From Shimia haliotis (GTDB lineage: Bacteria; Pseudomonadota; Alphaproteobacteria; Rhodobacterales; Rhodobacteraceae), in the NCBI RefSeq assembly GCF_900114415.1, contig NZ_FOSZ01000001.1, positions 186,001 through 250,000 of the forward strand: 64,000 bases of DNA, read 5' to 3'. Position numbers and translations under genes: made by a program. Below, one piece after another: positions 1-9,515 of this stretch; the first letter of the stretch is position 1, and every line of letters starts with the position of its first letter. The notes under the pieces were generated by a model that saw only the letters and a list, made by a program, of their open reading frames with translations, did not search any database and was not told where the DNA came from.

Positions 1-902
1 AAGTCGTGGTGCTGGAGCTGTCGAGCTATCAGACCGATCTGGCGCGCAGTCTGACGCCGGACATCTGCGTCTTTACCAACTTGAGTCCAGATCATCTGGA
101 TCGACATGCGGGCATGGGTGGGTATTTTGCCGCCAAGCGGCGCCTGTTTGCTGAAGGCGGGCCGGATCGGGTCGTTGTGGGGGTGGATGAGGACGAGGGG
201 CTGTATCTCGCGGGGCAGTTGAGCGAAGGCGCGGCGGATGATCGGGTGATCCGCGTGTCGATTGAGCGCAAGCTGACCGCGGCGGGGTGGAACGTGTTCG
301 CCCGCAAAGGGTTCCTGAGTGAATACCGCAAGGGTCGACAGGCAGGTTCGATTGATTTGCGCGCGATCAAGGGGTTGCCCGGTGCGCACAACCATCAGAA
401 CGCCTGTGCTGCCTATGCCGTGTGTCGCGCGTTGGGATTGGCCCCCAGAGTGATCGAGGCGGCCTTTGCCAGCTTTGGCGGCTTGCCCCATCGCAGTCAG
501 ATCATCGCCGAAGCTAACGGCGTGACTTTTGTAAATGACAGCAAGGCAACAAATGTAGATGCCGCAAAGATGGCGTTGTCTGCCTTCAAGCGGATCCGCT
601 GGATCTGTGGCGGGCTTGAGAAGGAAGGTGGGCTCGGGGATCTCGGTGCCAGCGCGTCAGAGGTCGAGAAAGCCTATGTCATCGGACGAGAAGCGGCGGG
701 CTTTGCCATGCAGCTCAAGGGGGTTGAGACCGAGGTTTGCACCACAATGGGGAAGGCTGTGGCACGGGCCATTGAAGACGCTCAGGAGGGGGAGGTTGTT
801 TTGCTGGCCCCAGCGGCGGCGAGCTTTGACCAATATGACAGTTTCGAGAAACGCGGAGATGATTTCTCGGCCCGCGTGAAAGGGTATTTGGCTCAAAGGT
901 GA
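1..902 (+). CDS. murD: UDP-N-acetylmuramoylalanine--D-glutamate ligase, C-terminal part (partial)
   Basis: The reading frame is open from the left edge, so the 5' part of the gene lies outside the window; about 300 C-terminal residues are present. MurD adds D-glutamate to UDP-MurNAc-L-Ala in the cytoplasm, using ATP. The visible part starts in the central ATP-binding domain (ELSSYQ, then [11 protein letters not shown]) and runs into the C-terminal Mur ligase domain with LPHRSQ and FVNDSKATN, which are family hallmarks. It is the first gene of the dcw cluster here. Unusually, the next division gene on this strand, ftsW, lies almost 2 kb downstream, after an HPF-like gene and a reverse-strand flavoprotein. 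Confidence 0.95.
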   Translation, partial: VVVLELSSYQTDLARSLTPDICVFTNLSPDHLDRHAGMGGYFAAKRRLFAEGGPDRVVVGVDEDEGLYLAGQLSEGAADDRVIRVSIERKLTAAGWNVFARKGFLSEYRKGRQAGSIDLRAIKGLPGAHNHQNACAAYAVCRALGLAPRVIEAAFASFGGLPHRSQIIAEANGVTFVNDSKATNVDAAKMALSAFKRIRWICGGLEKEGGLGDLGASASEVEKAYVIGREAAGFAMQLKGVETEVCTTMGKAVARAIEDAQEGEVVLLAPAAASFDQYDSFEKRGDDFSARVKGYLAQR

Positions 903-932
903 CGCGTTTTTGAATGACAATGTCCGTGGCGT

Positions 933-948
933 TTTGACCTCGGTCAAA
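933..948. promoter_or_regulatory. FNR/CRP-type palindrome upstream of the HPF-like gene
   Basis: TTTGACCTCGGTCAAA is a perfect 7-bp inverted repeat around a 2-bp centre and fits the TTGAY-N4-RTCAA pattern bound by FNR/FnrL-family regulators. It is centred about 121 bp before the HPF-like start. A site 41.5 bp upstream of transcription would put the start near 982, and an A/T-rich AATAAC lies near 969-974. Binding is inferred from the motif only; an NnrR- or Dnr-type regulator is also possible. Confidence 0.6.
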
Positions 949-1061
949 GTGGTTGAAATGGCGGAAAAATAACATCGGATCGAACAGAAAATTTCCCAGT
1001 TCAAACCTTGTTTTGGCAAGGGCCTGACCATAGGTCAGTAGGGAAGCAAAGAAAGGATCTG

Positions 1062-1382
1062 ATGATGCAAATTCAGGTGAACACCGACAACTTCATTCAT
1101 GGTGACGCGCGGGTGATCGAAGTGGCCGAACAGGCCGTTCAGAACGACCTTGAGCACTTGGGTGAACGGTTGACCCGCGTGGAAGTTCATTTGAAGGATC
1201 AGAATGCGGACAAGCACGGTCCGGATCATATCCTGTGCACCATGGAAGCGCGTCCCCGCGGCGAGGGCCCGATGTCGGCGCACCACGAAGCGGAAGATAT
1301 ACAGGCGGCTCTGAAAGGCGCGGCGAAGAAGCTGAAAACCCGTTTGTCGAGCCATTTTGACAAGGCAAACGCGCACCGTTAA
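1062..1382 (+). CDS. HPF/RaiA-family ribosome-associated protein
   Basis: A 106-residue protein that reads as a short ribosome hibernation factor of the S30AE/sigma-54 modulation family. It starts MQIQVNTDN and has a TRVEVHLKDQNADK strand plus basic C-terminal helices (AAKKLKTRL), in the order of the beta-alpha-beta-beta-beta-alpha fold. Family members bind the 30S decoding region and silence ribosomes under stress. Start: GAAAGGA at 1051-1057 is suitably placed for ATG 1062 or ATG 1065. The C-terminal dimerisation domain of long HPF is absent. The gene interrupts the dcw cluster, has a terminator behind it, and has an FNR-like palindrome in front, which suggests control by oxygen limitation rather than with cell division. 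Confidence 0.8.
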   Translation: MMQIQVNTDNFIHGDARVIEVAEQAVQNDLEHLGERLTRVEVHLKDQNADKHGPDHILCTMEARPRGEGPMSAHHEAEDIQAALKGAAKKLKTRLSSHFDKANAHR

Positions 1383-1407
1383 GGCGGCGTGGAACTTAGA
1401 CGAAGTG

Positions 1408-1440
1408 ACGGCCTCTCTGGATCGGAGTGGCCGTTTTTAT
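1408..1440 (+). terminator. Rho-independent terminator after the HPF-like gene
   Basis: ACGGCCTCTC and GAGTGGCCGT form a 10-bp stem with one mismatch and a 7-nt loop, followed by TTTTT. It closes the single-gene HPF transcript and separates it from the convergent flavoprotein. Confidence 0.8.
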
Positions 1441-1468
1441 TATTGCGTGGTAGGAATTGGGGGCGGGG

Positions 1469-2653
1469 TTAGCTTTGGGCTTCGCGAATGGCTTGGCCCG
1501 CGGCCCAGCCGGAACTCCAGGCCCATTGGAAGTTGAACCCGCCAAGCCACCCTGTGACGTCGGCCGCTTCGCCAATAACGTAGAGGCCGGGGACGGTCTT
1601 GGCTTCCATGGTTTTTGACGAGAGGCAGTCGGTATCGATGCCGCCAAGTGTGATTTCGGCGGTGCGGTAGCCTTCGGTGCCGGAGGGACGCAAATGCCAG
1701 TTTTGCAACCCGTCACACAGCGCGCGCAGGGCGGTGTCGGATTGATCGGCGAGATTTCCTGTGAGGTCGATGGTCTTGGAAAGGTGCTCGACCAGTCGTG
1801 CGGGCAGGAGCGTGGCGAGTTCTGTGGTGAGGTTGCGGCGGCCTTGGGCTTGCCGGCGGGTGCGGAGTTCCTCAAACGGATCGCTGTCGGGGAAGAGGTT
1901 GATCGATATGTCCTCGCCCTCGTGCCAAAAGGAGCTGATTTGCAGCATCGCGGGGCCAGAGAGGCCGCGGTGTGTAAAGAGCATGGCCTCGTCAAAGGTG
2001 GTGCCGCCCGAGGTTGCGCGCACCGGATGGGCAACACCGGAGATGTCTTTGAACCGCTGATCGGAGAAGGTGAACGGCACAAGCCCCGCGCGGGTGTCGG
2101 TGATCCGCAGGCCAAATTGGCGGGCGATGTCGTAGGCAAGGCCAGTGGCCCCCATTTTCGGAATGGATTTGCCGCCGGTTGCCAGCACGAGGTTGGCGCA
2201 GGTCAGGCGCTGCCGATTGCCGTTGCGCTCAACGTCCACGGAGAAGGTGGTGCCGTCATGGGAGACAGCGGCGATTGTGGTTTCCAGCCAAAGATCCGCG
2301 CCGGCCTTGGCCATTTCCGCCCGCAACATGGCGACGATGTCTTTGGCGGAGGTGTCGCAAAAGAGTTGGCCGAGGGTTTTCTCGTGGTAGTGGATGCCGT
2401 GGGCGGCCACCATGTTGATGAAATCCCATTGCGTGTAGCGGCTAAGTGCGGATTTGCAGAAGTGGGGGTTGCCGGACAGAAAGTTCTCGGGGCCGGCGTA
2501 CATATTGGTGAAATTGCAGCGCCCGCCGCCGGAGATGCGGATCTTTTCCCCCGGTGCCTTGGCATGGTCAAGAACCAGCGTGCGCCCGCCGGTTTGCGTC
2601 GCGCACATCATGCCAGCAGCACCGGCGCCCAAAATGATCGTGTCCCATGTCAT
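1469..2653 (-). CDS. HI0933/BaiN-family NAD(P)/FAD-dependent flavoprotein
   Basis: A 394-residue flavoprotein. The N-terminal Rossmann motif GAGAAG (with TIILGAGAAGMM) binds FAD, and ISGGGRCNFTN is the signature of the HI0933-like family. The C-terminal VIGEAADVTGWLGGFNFQWAWSSG segment closes the FAD site; length is normal for the TIGR03862-type branch. Start: an in-frame codon lies six residues further upstream, but MTWDTIILG puts the dinucleotide motif at the usual distance from the N terminus. Substrate unknown; relatives are annotated only as oxidoreductases or aminoacetone-oxidase-like. It lies opposite to and inside the dcw cluster, between the HPF-like gene and ftsW, with no evident functional link to division. 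Confidence 0.85.
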   Translation of the reverse strand: MTWDTIILGAGAAGMMCATQTGGRTLVLDHAKAPGEKIRISGGGRCNFTNMYAGPENFLSGNPHFCKSALSRYTQWDFINMVAAHGIHYHEKTLGQLFCDTSAKDIVAMLRAEMAKAGADLWLETTIAAVSHDGTTFSVDVERNGNRQRLTCANLVLATGGKSIPKMGATGLAYDIARQFGLRITDTRAGLVPFTFSDQRFKDISGVAHPVRATSGGTTFDEAMLFTHRGLSGPAMLQISSFWHEGEDISINLFPDSDPFEELRTRRQAQGRRNLTTELATLLPARLVEHLSKTIDLTGNLADQSDTALRALCDGLQNWHLRPSGTEGYRTAEITLGGIDTDCLSSKTMEAKTVPGLYVIGEAADVTGWLGGFNFQWAWSSGWAAGQAIREAQS

Positions 2654-2841
2654 GCCTGCGAGGTGCCTCAACGGTGGCGGGGCGTCAAGAGGAGCGCAAT
2701 GATCAACTTATCGGGTTCTCTTTACTTTCCTTGAAAGGTTTTGAGTGTTAGAGTCCCGCCTAGACCCGGCAAACGGGCAGCTTGTGGAGAGGGCTTAAGT
2801 CATCCCATGGGCAAACAGAGGCAGAGTTCGGCGGTTATCCG

Positions 2842-4008
2842 ATGACAGAGATGGTGTATGGTGCGCTTCCGGCGCACGAGCGTGAGCCCGTATTGCCCAA
2901 GTGGTGGCAGACGTTGGACAAATGGACGATGACGTCCATTCTTTTGCTGTTTGTGATTGGCATTATGCTTGGCATGGCAGCCAGCCCGCCTCTTGCGGCA
3001 AAAAATGGCTTTGAGCCTTTCCACTATGTAAAAAAGCAGGCGATTTTTGGTGGCGCGGCTTTGGTGGCGATGATGCTGACGTCAATGATGTCACCGAAGC
3101 TGGTGCGACGTTTGTCGGTGCTGGGCTTTGGCGTGACCATGGTCGCACTGGTGATGTTGCCATTCTTTGGCACCGATTTCGGCAAAGGCGCGATGCGGTG
3201 GTATTCGCTGGGGTTCGCCTCGCTTCAGCCGTCCGAGTTCCTGAAACCCGGGTTCGTGGTGGTTTGCGCCTGGATGATGGCGGCAAACGAGGAGATCAAC
3301 GGACCTCCCGGGCGGATGTGGTCATTTCTGCTCATGGTGACGATCGTTCTGATCCTTGCGTTGCAACCGGACTTTGGTCAGGCCTGTCTGATCCTGTTTG
3401 GCTGGAGCGTGATGTATTTTGTGTCCGGCGCGCCGATGATGCTGATTGGTGGCATTCTTTTGGCTTTGGTGCCTGCGGCACAGTTGGCCTATTCCAGTTC
3501 GGAACACTTTGCGCGCCGCATTGACGGATTTCTGGATCGCTCGCTCGATCCCACAACCCAGATCGGCTATGCCACAAATGCGATCCGCGAAGGCGGCTTG
3601 TTTGGTGTGGGCGTGGGCGAGGGTACGGTAAAATGGTCGCTGCCCGATGCGCATACGGATTTTATTATCTCGGTGGCGGCTGAAGAATACGGATTGATCC
3701 TCGTTCTCGTGATCATCGCGCTTTATGCGACCGTGGTTCTGCGCAGCTATTTCCGTTTGATGCGGGAGCGTGACCCCTTCATTCGTCTGGCTGGCACAGG
3801 ATTGGTGAGCATTTTTGGCGTGCAGGCGATGGTCAATATGGGCGTTGCTGTGCGGCTTTTGCCGTCCAAAGGCATGACTTTGCCGTTTGTGAGCTATGGC
3901 GGGTCTTCCTTGATTGCAGGGGGGATTGCAGTCGGCATGATTTTGGCGTTTACCCGCAGCCGGCCTCAGGGCGAGATCGGTGATATTCTGCGGGGACATG
4001 TGAGATGA
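2842..4008 (+). CDS. ftsW: SEDS-family lipid II glycosyltransferase FtsW
   Basis: A 388-residue polytopic membrane protein of the SEDS family, which polymerises lipid II at the division septum together with FtsI. About ten hydrophobic helices can be read. Family motifs include [10 protein letters not shown] followed by QPSEFLKP, and the C-terminal [19 protein letters not shown]. The ATG at 2842 (MTEMVYG) is chosen; an in-frame start 60 bp upstream gives an unlikely extension. The stop codon overlaps the murG start (ATGA at 4005-4008), which indicates translational coupling. RodA is an alternative family member, but the dcw position fixes FtsW. Confidence 0.96.
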   Translation: MTEMVYGALPAHEREPVLPKWWQTLDKWTMTSILLLFVIGIMLGMAASPPLAAKNGFEPFHYVKKQAIFGGAALVAMMLTSMMSPKLVRRLSVLGFGVTMVALVMLPFFGTDFGKGAMRWYSLGFASLQPSEFLKPGFVVVCAWMMAANEEINGPPGRMWSFLLMVTIVLILALQPDFGQACLILFGWSVMYFVSGAPMMLIGGILLALVPAAQLAYSSSEHFARRIDGFLDRSLDPTTQIGYATNAIREGGLFGVGVGEGTVKWSLPDAHTDFIISVAAEEYGLILVLVIIALYATVVLRSYFRLMRERDPFIRLAGTGLVSIFGVQAMVNMGVAVRLLPSKGMTLPFVSYGGSSLIAGGIAVGMILAFTRSRPQGEIGDILRGHVR

Positions 4009-5099
4009 GTAAACAGCCACTTCTGGTGATTGCAGCCGGCGGAACGGGCGGACATATGTTCCCTGCGCAGGCTCTGGCCGAGGTGATGTTGCGCAAGGGG
4101 TGGCGGGTGAAACTGTCCACGGATGCGCGCGGTGCACGGTATACGGGCGGCTTCCCCCATACGGTTGAGATTGAACAGATGAGTTCCGCGACGTTTGCGC
4201 GGGGCGGGGTGTTGTCCAAGCTGGTGGTGCCGTTCAGGATTTTGGGCGGCGTGCTGGGCGCGGTGGTCAAAATGCGCAAAGACCGGCCCGATGTCGTGGT
4301 CGGCTTTGGCGGATATCCGGCCATTCCGGCAATGGGCGCCGCTTGGCTGATGAAGCTGCCGCGGATGATCCATGAGCAAAATGGCGTTCTGGGGCGGGTA
4401 AACGAAGTTTTCGCAAAGCGCGTTGATGTCGTGGCCTGTGGCACGTGGCCGACGGCTTTGCCGGACGGCGTGGAGGGTCAGCACACCGGCAATCCGGTGC
4501 GCAAGGCGGTGATGGAACGCGCAGGCGCGGGCTATATCGAGCCGGGTGATTACCCGATGTCGATGCTGGTGATCGGCGGCTCTCAGGGCGCGCGCATTCT
4601 GAGCGATGTGGTGCCCGCGGCGATTGCGGCGCTGCCAGAGGCGATCCTGAAGAACCTGCGGGTGAGCCATCAGGCGCGAGACGAAGATTTTGACCGCGTA
4701 ACGGCGTTTTATGCCGAGCATGGCATCGCCGCGGATGTGCAACCGTTTTTCAACGATGTGCCGGCACGCATGAGCGAGGCGCAGTTGGTTGTGTCGCGGT
4801 CAGGGGCAAGTTCGGTGGCGGATATCTCGGTGATCGGGCGGCCCTCGATCCTGATCCCGTTTGCCGCGGCGACGGGCGACCATCAGACGGCCAATGCCCG
4901 CGGGCTTTCTGAAGCGGGTGGGGCGATAGTGATCCCTGAAAGCCTGCTGACACAGGAAAGTATGACGGAACAAATGGCGCTTATTCTGGGCAACCCTGAG
5001 GGGGCAAACCAGATGGCGCGCGCCGCGTTGAGTGCGGGCAAGCCGGACGCCACCGATACGTTGGTGGCGTTGGTCGAGGCGCTGGCGAGCAAGGAATAA
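4005..5099 (+). CDS. murG: UDP-GlcNAc:lipid I N-acetylglucosaminyltransferase MurG
   Basis: A 364-residue GT28-family enzyme that converts lipid I to lipid II on the inner face of the plasma membrane. The N-terminal glycine loop [12 protein letters not shown] and a second GGSQGA loop in the C-terminal domain (about residue 190) are both intact, as is the donor-site SRSGASS segment near residue 265. FGGYP near residue 100 is also typical. It overlaps ftsW by four bases and is followed four bases later by murC, so the three genes are almost certainly one transcript. Confidence 0.97.
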   Translation: MSKQPLLVIAAGGTGGHMFPAQALAEVMLRKGWRVKLSTDARGARYTGGFPHTVEIEQMSSATFARGGVLSKLVVPFRILGGVLGAVVKMRKDRPDVVVGFGGYPAIPAMGAAWLMKLPRMIHEQNGVLGRVNEVFAKRVDVVACGTWPTALPDGVEGQHTGNPVRKAVMERAGAGYIEPGDYPMSMLVIGGSQGARILSDVVPAAIAALPEAILKNLRVSHQARDEDFDRVTAFYAEHGIAADVQPFFNDVPARMSEAQLVVSRSGASSVADISVIGRPSILIPFAAATGDHQTANARGLSEAGGAIVIPESLLTQESMTEQMALILGNPEGANQMARAALSAGKPDATDTLVALVEALASKE

Positions 5100-5103
5100 G
5101 AGT

Positions 5104-6510
5104 ATGAGTGCAGCAACCAAACTTCCCGGTGACGTGGGCGCAATCCATTTTGTCGGCATCGGCGGCATTGGTATGTCGGGCATCGCTGAAGTGTTGATCA
5201 ACCACGGCTATCAGGTGCAGGGATCGGATTTGAAATCCACCAAAATCACCGAACGGCTTGCCGGCATGGGCGCGACGGTTTTTGAAGGCCAGCGTGCCGA
5301 GAATTTGGAGAATGCCGAAGTCGTGGTGATTTCATCCGCGATCAAGCCGGGCAATCCGGAGTTGGACGAAGCGCGACTGAAGGGTTTGCCGGTGGTGCGC
5401 CGTGCGGAAATGCTGGCAGAGCTGATGCGTCTGAAATACAACATTGCGGTGGCAGGAACGCATGGCAAGACAACCACCACGACGATGGTTGCGGCGTTGC
5501 TGGATCACGGCAAATTTGACCCCACTGTCATCAATGGCGGGATCATTCACGCCTATGGATCAAATGCCCGTGTCGGGGATGGCGAGTGGATGGTTGTAGA
5601 AGCTGATGAGAGCGACGGCACGTTCAACCGCCTTCCGGCCACCATTGCGATTGTGACCAACATTGATCCCGAACACATGGAGCATTGGGGCACCGAAGAG
5701 GCGCTGCACAAAGGGTTTTATGACTTTGTGTCCAACATTCCTTTCTACGGTCTGGCTGTGTGCTGTACCGATGATCCGGACGTGCAGACATTGGTGGGCA
5801 AAATCACCGACCGTCGTGTTGTGACCTTTGGGTTTAACGCGCAGGCCGACGTGCGGGCGGTCAATCTGACCTACAAGGCAGGCGTGGCGCATTTTGATAT
5901 TGAGCTGCATGCCGAAGACAAAGTGATTGAGGGGTGCACCCTTCCGATGCCAGGAGATCACAACGTTTCCAATGCGTTGTCGGCCGTAGCGATAGCACGG
6001 CATCTGGGAATGAAGCTGGATGAAATCCGCGAGGCGCTGGCGAGTTTTGGCGGCGTGAACCGCCGGTTTACCAAAGTCGGCGAGATCAAAGGTGGCGTGC
6101 CGGTGATTGATGACTATGGCCACCATCCGGTAGAAATTGCCGCGGTTTTGAAAGCCGCGCGTCAAGCGATCGGCGACAGCGGAGGGCGCGTCATTGCCGT
6201 GCATCAACCCCACCGTTTTAGCCGCTTGCATTCGTTGTTCGAAGATTTCTGCACCTGCTTCAACGAAGCAGATGTTGTCGGTATTGCGGATGTGTTTGCC
6301 GCAGGCGAGACCCCGATTGAAGGCGCGAGCCGCGATGATCTGATTGCCGGTTTGGTCGCACACGGACACCGTCACGCGGTCCCGATTGGCTCTGAGGATG
6401 ACCTCGTTGCGTTGGTGGACGCCACCGCGAAGACAGGTGATATCGTGGTCTGTTTGGGCGCTGGTTCGATCAGCGCATGGGCCAATGGCCTGCCAAAACA
6501 CATCAACTAA
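5104..6510 (+). CDS. murC: UDP-N-acetylmuramate--L-alanine ligase
   Basis: A 468-residue Mur ligase that adds L-alanine to UDP-MurNAc, the first step of stem peptide synthesis. The order is an N-terminal domain with [12 protein letters not shown], a central ATPase domain with the P-loop [10 protein letters not shown] (about residue 117), [20 protein letters not shown], and a C-terminal domain with NRRFTKVG and DDYGHHPVE. The ATG at 5104 is only four bases after the murG stop; a longer in-frame extension into murG is rejected. Length is normal. Confidence 0.97.
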   Translation: MSAATKLPGDVGAIHFVGIGGIGMSGIAEVLINHGYQVQGSDLKSTKITERLAGMGATVFEGQRAENLENAEVVVISSAIKPGNPELDEARLKGLPVVRRAEMLAELMRLKYNIAVAGTHGKTTTTTMVAALLDHGKFDPTVINGGIIHAYGSNARVGDGEWMVVEADESDGTFNRLPATIAIVTNIDPEHMEHWGTEEALHKGFYDFVSNIPFYGLAVCCTDDPDVQTLVGKITDRRVVTFGFNAQADVRAVNLTYKAGVAHFDIELHAEDKVIEGCTLPMPGDHNVSNALSAVAIARHLGMKLDEIREALASFGGVNRRFTKVGEIKGGVPVIDDYGHHPVEIAAVLKAARQAIGDSGGRVIAVHQPHRFSRLHSLFEDFCTCFNEADVVGIADVFAAGETPIEGASRDDLIAGLVAHGHRHAVPIGSEDDLVALVDATAKTGDIVVCLGAGSISAWANGLPKHIN

Positions 6511-6669
6511 CTAAAAACTTCTGGAAATTCCGTTCCGTTTGCCCTCTCTTTGACAAAAGACTTGAGGGCAGACGTGACAGGACATTTTGAGCGCAGTTCA
6601 GGCATGCCTCTGCGGCGCGCTATGGGCGCGGATCTGGTGTCATTGTCGCGTAAAATAGGGGTGATCTGA

Positions 6670-6927
6670 ATGAGCCTTTCGTTGGTGTTTGGCTGTTTCT
6701 GGGTTCTGGCGGCGACGGGCGTGGCCATGCTGCCGATGCGGCATCAATACATTCCGGGAGTGACGCTGTTGATTGCCGCGCCGGTTTTGGTTGGCGTGAT
6801 CTGGTATGAACACGGTTGGATGTTCGGTGCGGCGGCCCTTTTTGGGTTTGTGTCGATGTTCCGTCGTCCGTTGATGTTTTTCGGGCGCAAGGCCTTGGGG
6901 TTGCCAACCGAGGAGGTGCCCAAATGA
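6670..6927 (+). CDS. DUF2484-family small membrane protein (first copy)
   Basis: An 85-residue protein with about three hydrophobic helices and a C-terminal basic or polar tail. It resembles the DUF2484 family, found in Rhodobacteraceae between murC and murB. Function unknown; the position suggests an envelope role. It shares layout with the next gene: a helix with a W-V/L-A core, then a GV-x-W/Y-E-x-G-x-x-x-A-A turn, then a helix ending in RRPL or RWPV. That looks like tandem duplication. Its stop overlaps the start of the second copy by four bases (ATGA at 6924-6927). Confidence 0.75.
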   Translation: MSLSLVFGCFWVLAATGVAMLPMRHQYIPGVTLLIAAPVLVGVIWYEHGWMFGAAALFGFVSMFRRPLMFFGRKALGLPTEEVPK

Positions 6928-7169
6928 CAATCTCGTTGGGTTTGGCCTGCGTTTGGTTGGTTGCCGCGAATTTTCGGGCGATGTTTCCCAGCAAAGATCA
7001 CCTGTGGTCGTTTGCCTATGTCATGATCGCCCTTGGGTTGCCGATCTTGGTGGGCGTCTATATTGAAAACGGGATCTGGGCCGCTGCGATTGTGTTGGTC
7101 ATGGGAGGCTGGATCATGCGCTGGCCGGTCTATTACGCTTGGCTTTGGCTGAAGAAGCGGGTGAGCTGA
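6924..7169 (+). CDS. DUF2484-family small membrane protein (second copy)
   Basis: An 81-residue protein with three predicted membrane helices, paralogous to its upstream neighbour. Shared features are the GVYIENGIWAAA turn, matching GVIWYEHGWMFGAA in the first copy, and a short basic C terminus (LKKRVS). The SD sequence GAGG at 6912-6915 serves ATG 6924. It is coupled on both sides: its start overlaps the previous stop and its stop overlaps the next ATG by one base. Function unknown. Two divergent copies kept side by side suggest a hetero-oligomer or two specialised roles, which is inference only. Confidence 0.75.
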   Translation: MTISLGLACVWLVAANFRAMFPSKDHLWSFAYVMIALGLPILVGVYIENGIWAAAIVLVMGGWIMRWPVYYAWLWLKKRVS

Positions 7170-7480
7170 TGCTGGATTTGGCCCTTGGGATCAGTGCTTT
7201 GATCTGGTTTTGCGTGTTCGTGTTTCCAGTTTATGGCTTTGTTGCAGGGCGACGGGACCGTGCCGAGCATTTGAAACGCGCTCAGGGGATTGTTTTGAGC
7301 CTGACGGCTTTGTTGCTGTTGTTTGATTTCACACTCGGCGTGATGATCAACGAGGACGCGGAAATGGCGGAACTAGAGCGCTTGCAAAGCTATCGCTGGT
7401 GGTTGATTGGCGCGGTGGCGGTTTCGCTTGGGCTGGCATGGGCGATGTTTGGTCTTGGGCAGAAAAAGCGTGCTAACTAA
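7169..7480 (+). CDS. Small membrane protein in the murC-murB interval
   Basis: A 103-residue protein with three hydrophobic segments (about residues 1-25, 42-58 and 78-97) separated by a charged loop (GRRDRAEHLKRAQ) and an acidic, polar loop (NEDAEMAELERLQSY). I do not recognise a named family. Translation is coupled to the second DUF2484 copy through a TGATG overlap. The coupling of three consecutive small membrane proteins suggests a joint function near the cell-wall precursor machinery. Confidence 0.7.
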   Translation: MLDLALGISALIWFCVFVFPVYGFVAGRRDRAEHLKRAQGIVLSLTALLLLFDFTLGVMINEDAEMAELERLQSYRWWLIGAVAVSLGLAWAMFGLGQKKRAN

Positions 7481-7549
7481 ACCGCCTGTGGCTTGCCCAA
7501 CGTCGCGGGCTTCGCTATCGCTGACGCCCACGTTTACAGGAGTTTCGCC

Positions 7550-8476
7550 ATGACACAGATGCCCCAGCCGCGCGGGAAGCTGACAGAGAACCGTGTGTTG
7601 TCTGATCTGACATGGCTGCGCGTGGGCGGTCCGGCTGACTATTTGTTTCAGCCAGCGGATGTGCAGGATTTGGCGGCCTTTTTGCGGGATTTGCCGGATG
7701 ATGTGGCCGTGTTTCCCATGGGGGTAGGCAGCAATCTGATTGTCAGGGATGGCGGTATGCGGGCCGTGGTGATCCGATTGGGGCGTGGATTCAATGGTAT
7801 TGAAATCACTGACAATCGTGTTCGTGCCGGTGCGGCCGCGCTGGATGCGCATGTGGCGCGCAAAGCGGCTGCGGAAGGCGTTGACCTGACCTTTTTGAGA
7901 ACCATTCCTGGCGCAATCGGCGGAGCGGTGCGCATGAATGCTGGTTGCTATGGCAGCTATACGGCGGATGTGTTTGTCGAGGCGACGGCAGTGACGCGGG
8001 ACGGGGAGATTGTGACCCTGACGGCGCAGGATTTGCAGTTTCAGTATCGCCAGACCGAATTGCCGGAAGGCTGGGTTCTGGTTGAGGCGATTTTTGAAGG
8101 GCCCAGCGGTGATCCGGAGGCCTTGGAGGCGCGGATGGCGGACCAATTGGCCAAACGCGATGCCAGCCAGCCCACAAAAGAACGCAGCGCGGGCAGCACG
8201 TTCCGAAATCCGGCTGGGTTTAGCTCTACTGGCAAGGCGGATGACATCCACGATCTGAAGGCGTGGAAGGTGATTGACGACGCCGGAATGCGCGGCGCGC
8301 GCGTGGGCGGAGCGCAGATGAGCGAAATGCACTCCAACTTTATGATAAATGCAGACAATGCAACTGCGGCGGATTTGGAGAATCTGGGCGAGGAAGTGCG
8401 AAAAAAGGTTTTCCAAAACAGCGGAATAGATCTACAGTGGGAAATTATGCGTGTCGGGGAACCGGCGAGCGTATGA
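7550..8476 (+). CDS. murB: UDP-N-acetylenolpyruvoylglucosamine reductase
   Basis: A 308-residue FAD- and NADPH-dependent enzyme that reduces enolpyruvyl-UDP-GlcNAc to UDP-MurNAc. The FAD-binding domain has [24 protein letters not shown] and [17 protein letters not shown]; the substrate domain has SAGSTFRNP with the catalytic serine. [13 protein letters not shown] near the C terminus is also diagnostic. The ATG at 7550 has AGGAG at 7538-7542 in front; the reading frame continues upstream but without a comparable start. The order murC, small genes, murB, ddl is normal for the family of organisms suggested here. Confidence 0.97.
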   Translation: MTQMPQPRGKLTENRVLSDLTWLRVGGPADYLFQPADVQDLAAFLRDLPDDVAVFPMGVGSNLIVRDGGMRAVVIRLGRGFNGIEITDNRVRAGAAALDAHVARKAAAEGVDLTFLRTIPGAIGGAVRMNAGCYGSYTADVFVEATAVTRDGEIVTLTAQDLQFQYRQTELPEGWVLVEAIFEGPSGDPEALEARMADQLAKRDASQPTKERSAGSTFRNPAGFSSTGKADDIHDLKAWKVIDDAGMRGARVGGAQMSEMHSNFMINADNATAADLENLGEEVRKKVFQNSGIDLQWEIMRVGEPASV

Positions 8477-8480
8477 AGCT

Positions 8481-8577
8481 TATCTGAACCGGCAGCAGGC
8501 AAAATCATAGCCGGACAGATAGCAGGTAACGGGCGTAAAGCCCTCTAATAACAAGAGCCGGTCAAAAGAAACGGTTC
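8481..8577 (+). promoter_or_regulatory. Structured leader of ddl (three stem-loops)
   Basis: The 124-bp murB-ddl interval can fold into three consecutive hairpins. The first, 8481-8521, pairs TATCT/AGATA and CCGGC/GCCGG around a small internal loop. The second, 8531-8543, is GGGC-GTAAA-GCCC. The third, 8555-8577, pairs GAGCCG with CGGTTC (one G-U) around an 11-nt loop. None has a U-tract, so they are not obvious terminators. No known riboswitch is recognised. Confidence 0.4.
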
Positions 8578-8600
8578 GGGACATTGAGGCACGTAGGGTT

Positions 8601-9515
8601 ATGTCGAGCAGGGCAAACCCCAAAGTGGCGGTATTGATGGGTGGACCCAGCGCGGAGCGCGAGGTGTCGCTGTCGACAGGGCGTGAATGCGCGGCCGCAC
8701 TGCGGGAAGCAGGCTATGAAGTGGTTGAGGTCGATGCTGGCCCCGATCTTGCTGTGCGCCTTGCTGAAATTTCTCCGGATGTTGTTTTCAACGCGCTCCA
8801 CGGGCGGTGGGGCGAGGACGGCTGCGTGCAGGGCGTGCTGGAATGGCTGCGCCTGCCTTATACGCATTCCGGAGTGCTGGCCTCCGCATTGGCGATGGAC
8901 AAGCAGCGCTCTAAGGATGTTTTCAAGCAAGCCGGTCTGCCGGTCGTTGAGAGTTTGATCGCTCCCAAGGCCGAAGCAGCCGCGCGTCATGTGATGGAGC
9001 CGCCCTATGTGGTGAAGCCCAACAACGAAGGCAGCTCGGTCGGAATTTACATCGTCAAAAAGGGCGCGAACACGCCGCCGCAACTTGCCGAGAGCATGCC
9101 TGATGAGGTGATGGTCGAAACCTATGCGCCTGGGCTTGAGTTGACGACCACAGTGATGGGGGATCGGGCCATGGGCGTGACCGACATCATCACCGATGGC
9201 TGGTATGACTATGAGGCAAAGTATGCCGAGGGTGGATCTCGCCATGAGATTCCGGCGAACATTCCGAAAGAGATTTATGACGCCTGCATGGACTATGCGG
9301 TGCGGGCCCATCAGGCGCTTGGCTGTCGTGGTGTTACGCGCACCGATTTCCGTTGGGATGAGGCGCGCGGTCTGGACGGGCTGATCATTCTGGAGCTGAA
9401 CAACCAGCCGGGTATGACGCCGACATCGCTTACACCTGAGCAGGCCGCCCATGTCGGGATCGGCTTTCCTGAATTCTGTAGCTGGATCGTGGAGGATGCC
9501 TCATGCGATCGGTGA
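8601..9515 (+). CDS. ddl: D-alanine--D-alanine ligase
   Basis: A 304-residue ATP-grasp ligase that makes D-Ala-D-Ala for the peptidoglycan stem. The N terminus carries [13 protein letters not shown] and the [10 protein letters not shown] loop. The ATP-grasp domain shows [13 protein letters not shown] (about residue 139) and the metal-binding [12 protein letters not shown] near the C terminus. The SD AGGG lies just before ATG 8601. Its 3' end overlaps ftsQ by 13 bases, showing coupling into the ftsQAZ block. Confidence 0.97.
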   Translation: MSSRANPKVAVLMGGPSAEREVSLSTGRECAAALREAGYEVVEVDAGPDLAVRLAEISPDVVFNALHGRWGEDGCVQGVLEWLRLPYTHSGVLASALAMDKQRSKDVFKQAGLPVVESLIAPKAEAAARHVMEPPYVVKPNNEGSSVGIYIVKKGANTPPQLAESMPDEVMVETYAPGLELTTTVMGDRAMGVTDIITDGWYDYEAKYAEGGSRHEIPANIPKEIYDACMDYAVRAHQALGCRGVTRTDFRWDEARGLDGLIILELNNQPGMTPTSLTPEQAAHVGIGFPEFCSWIVEDASCDR

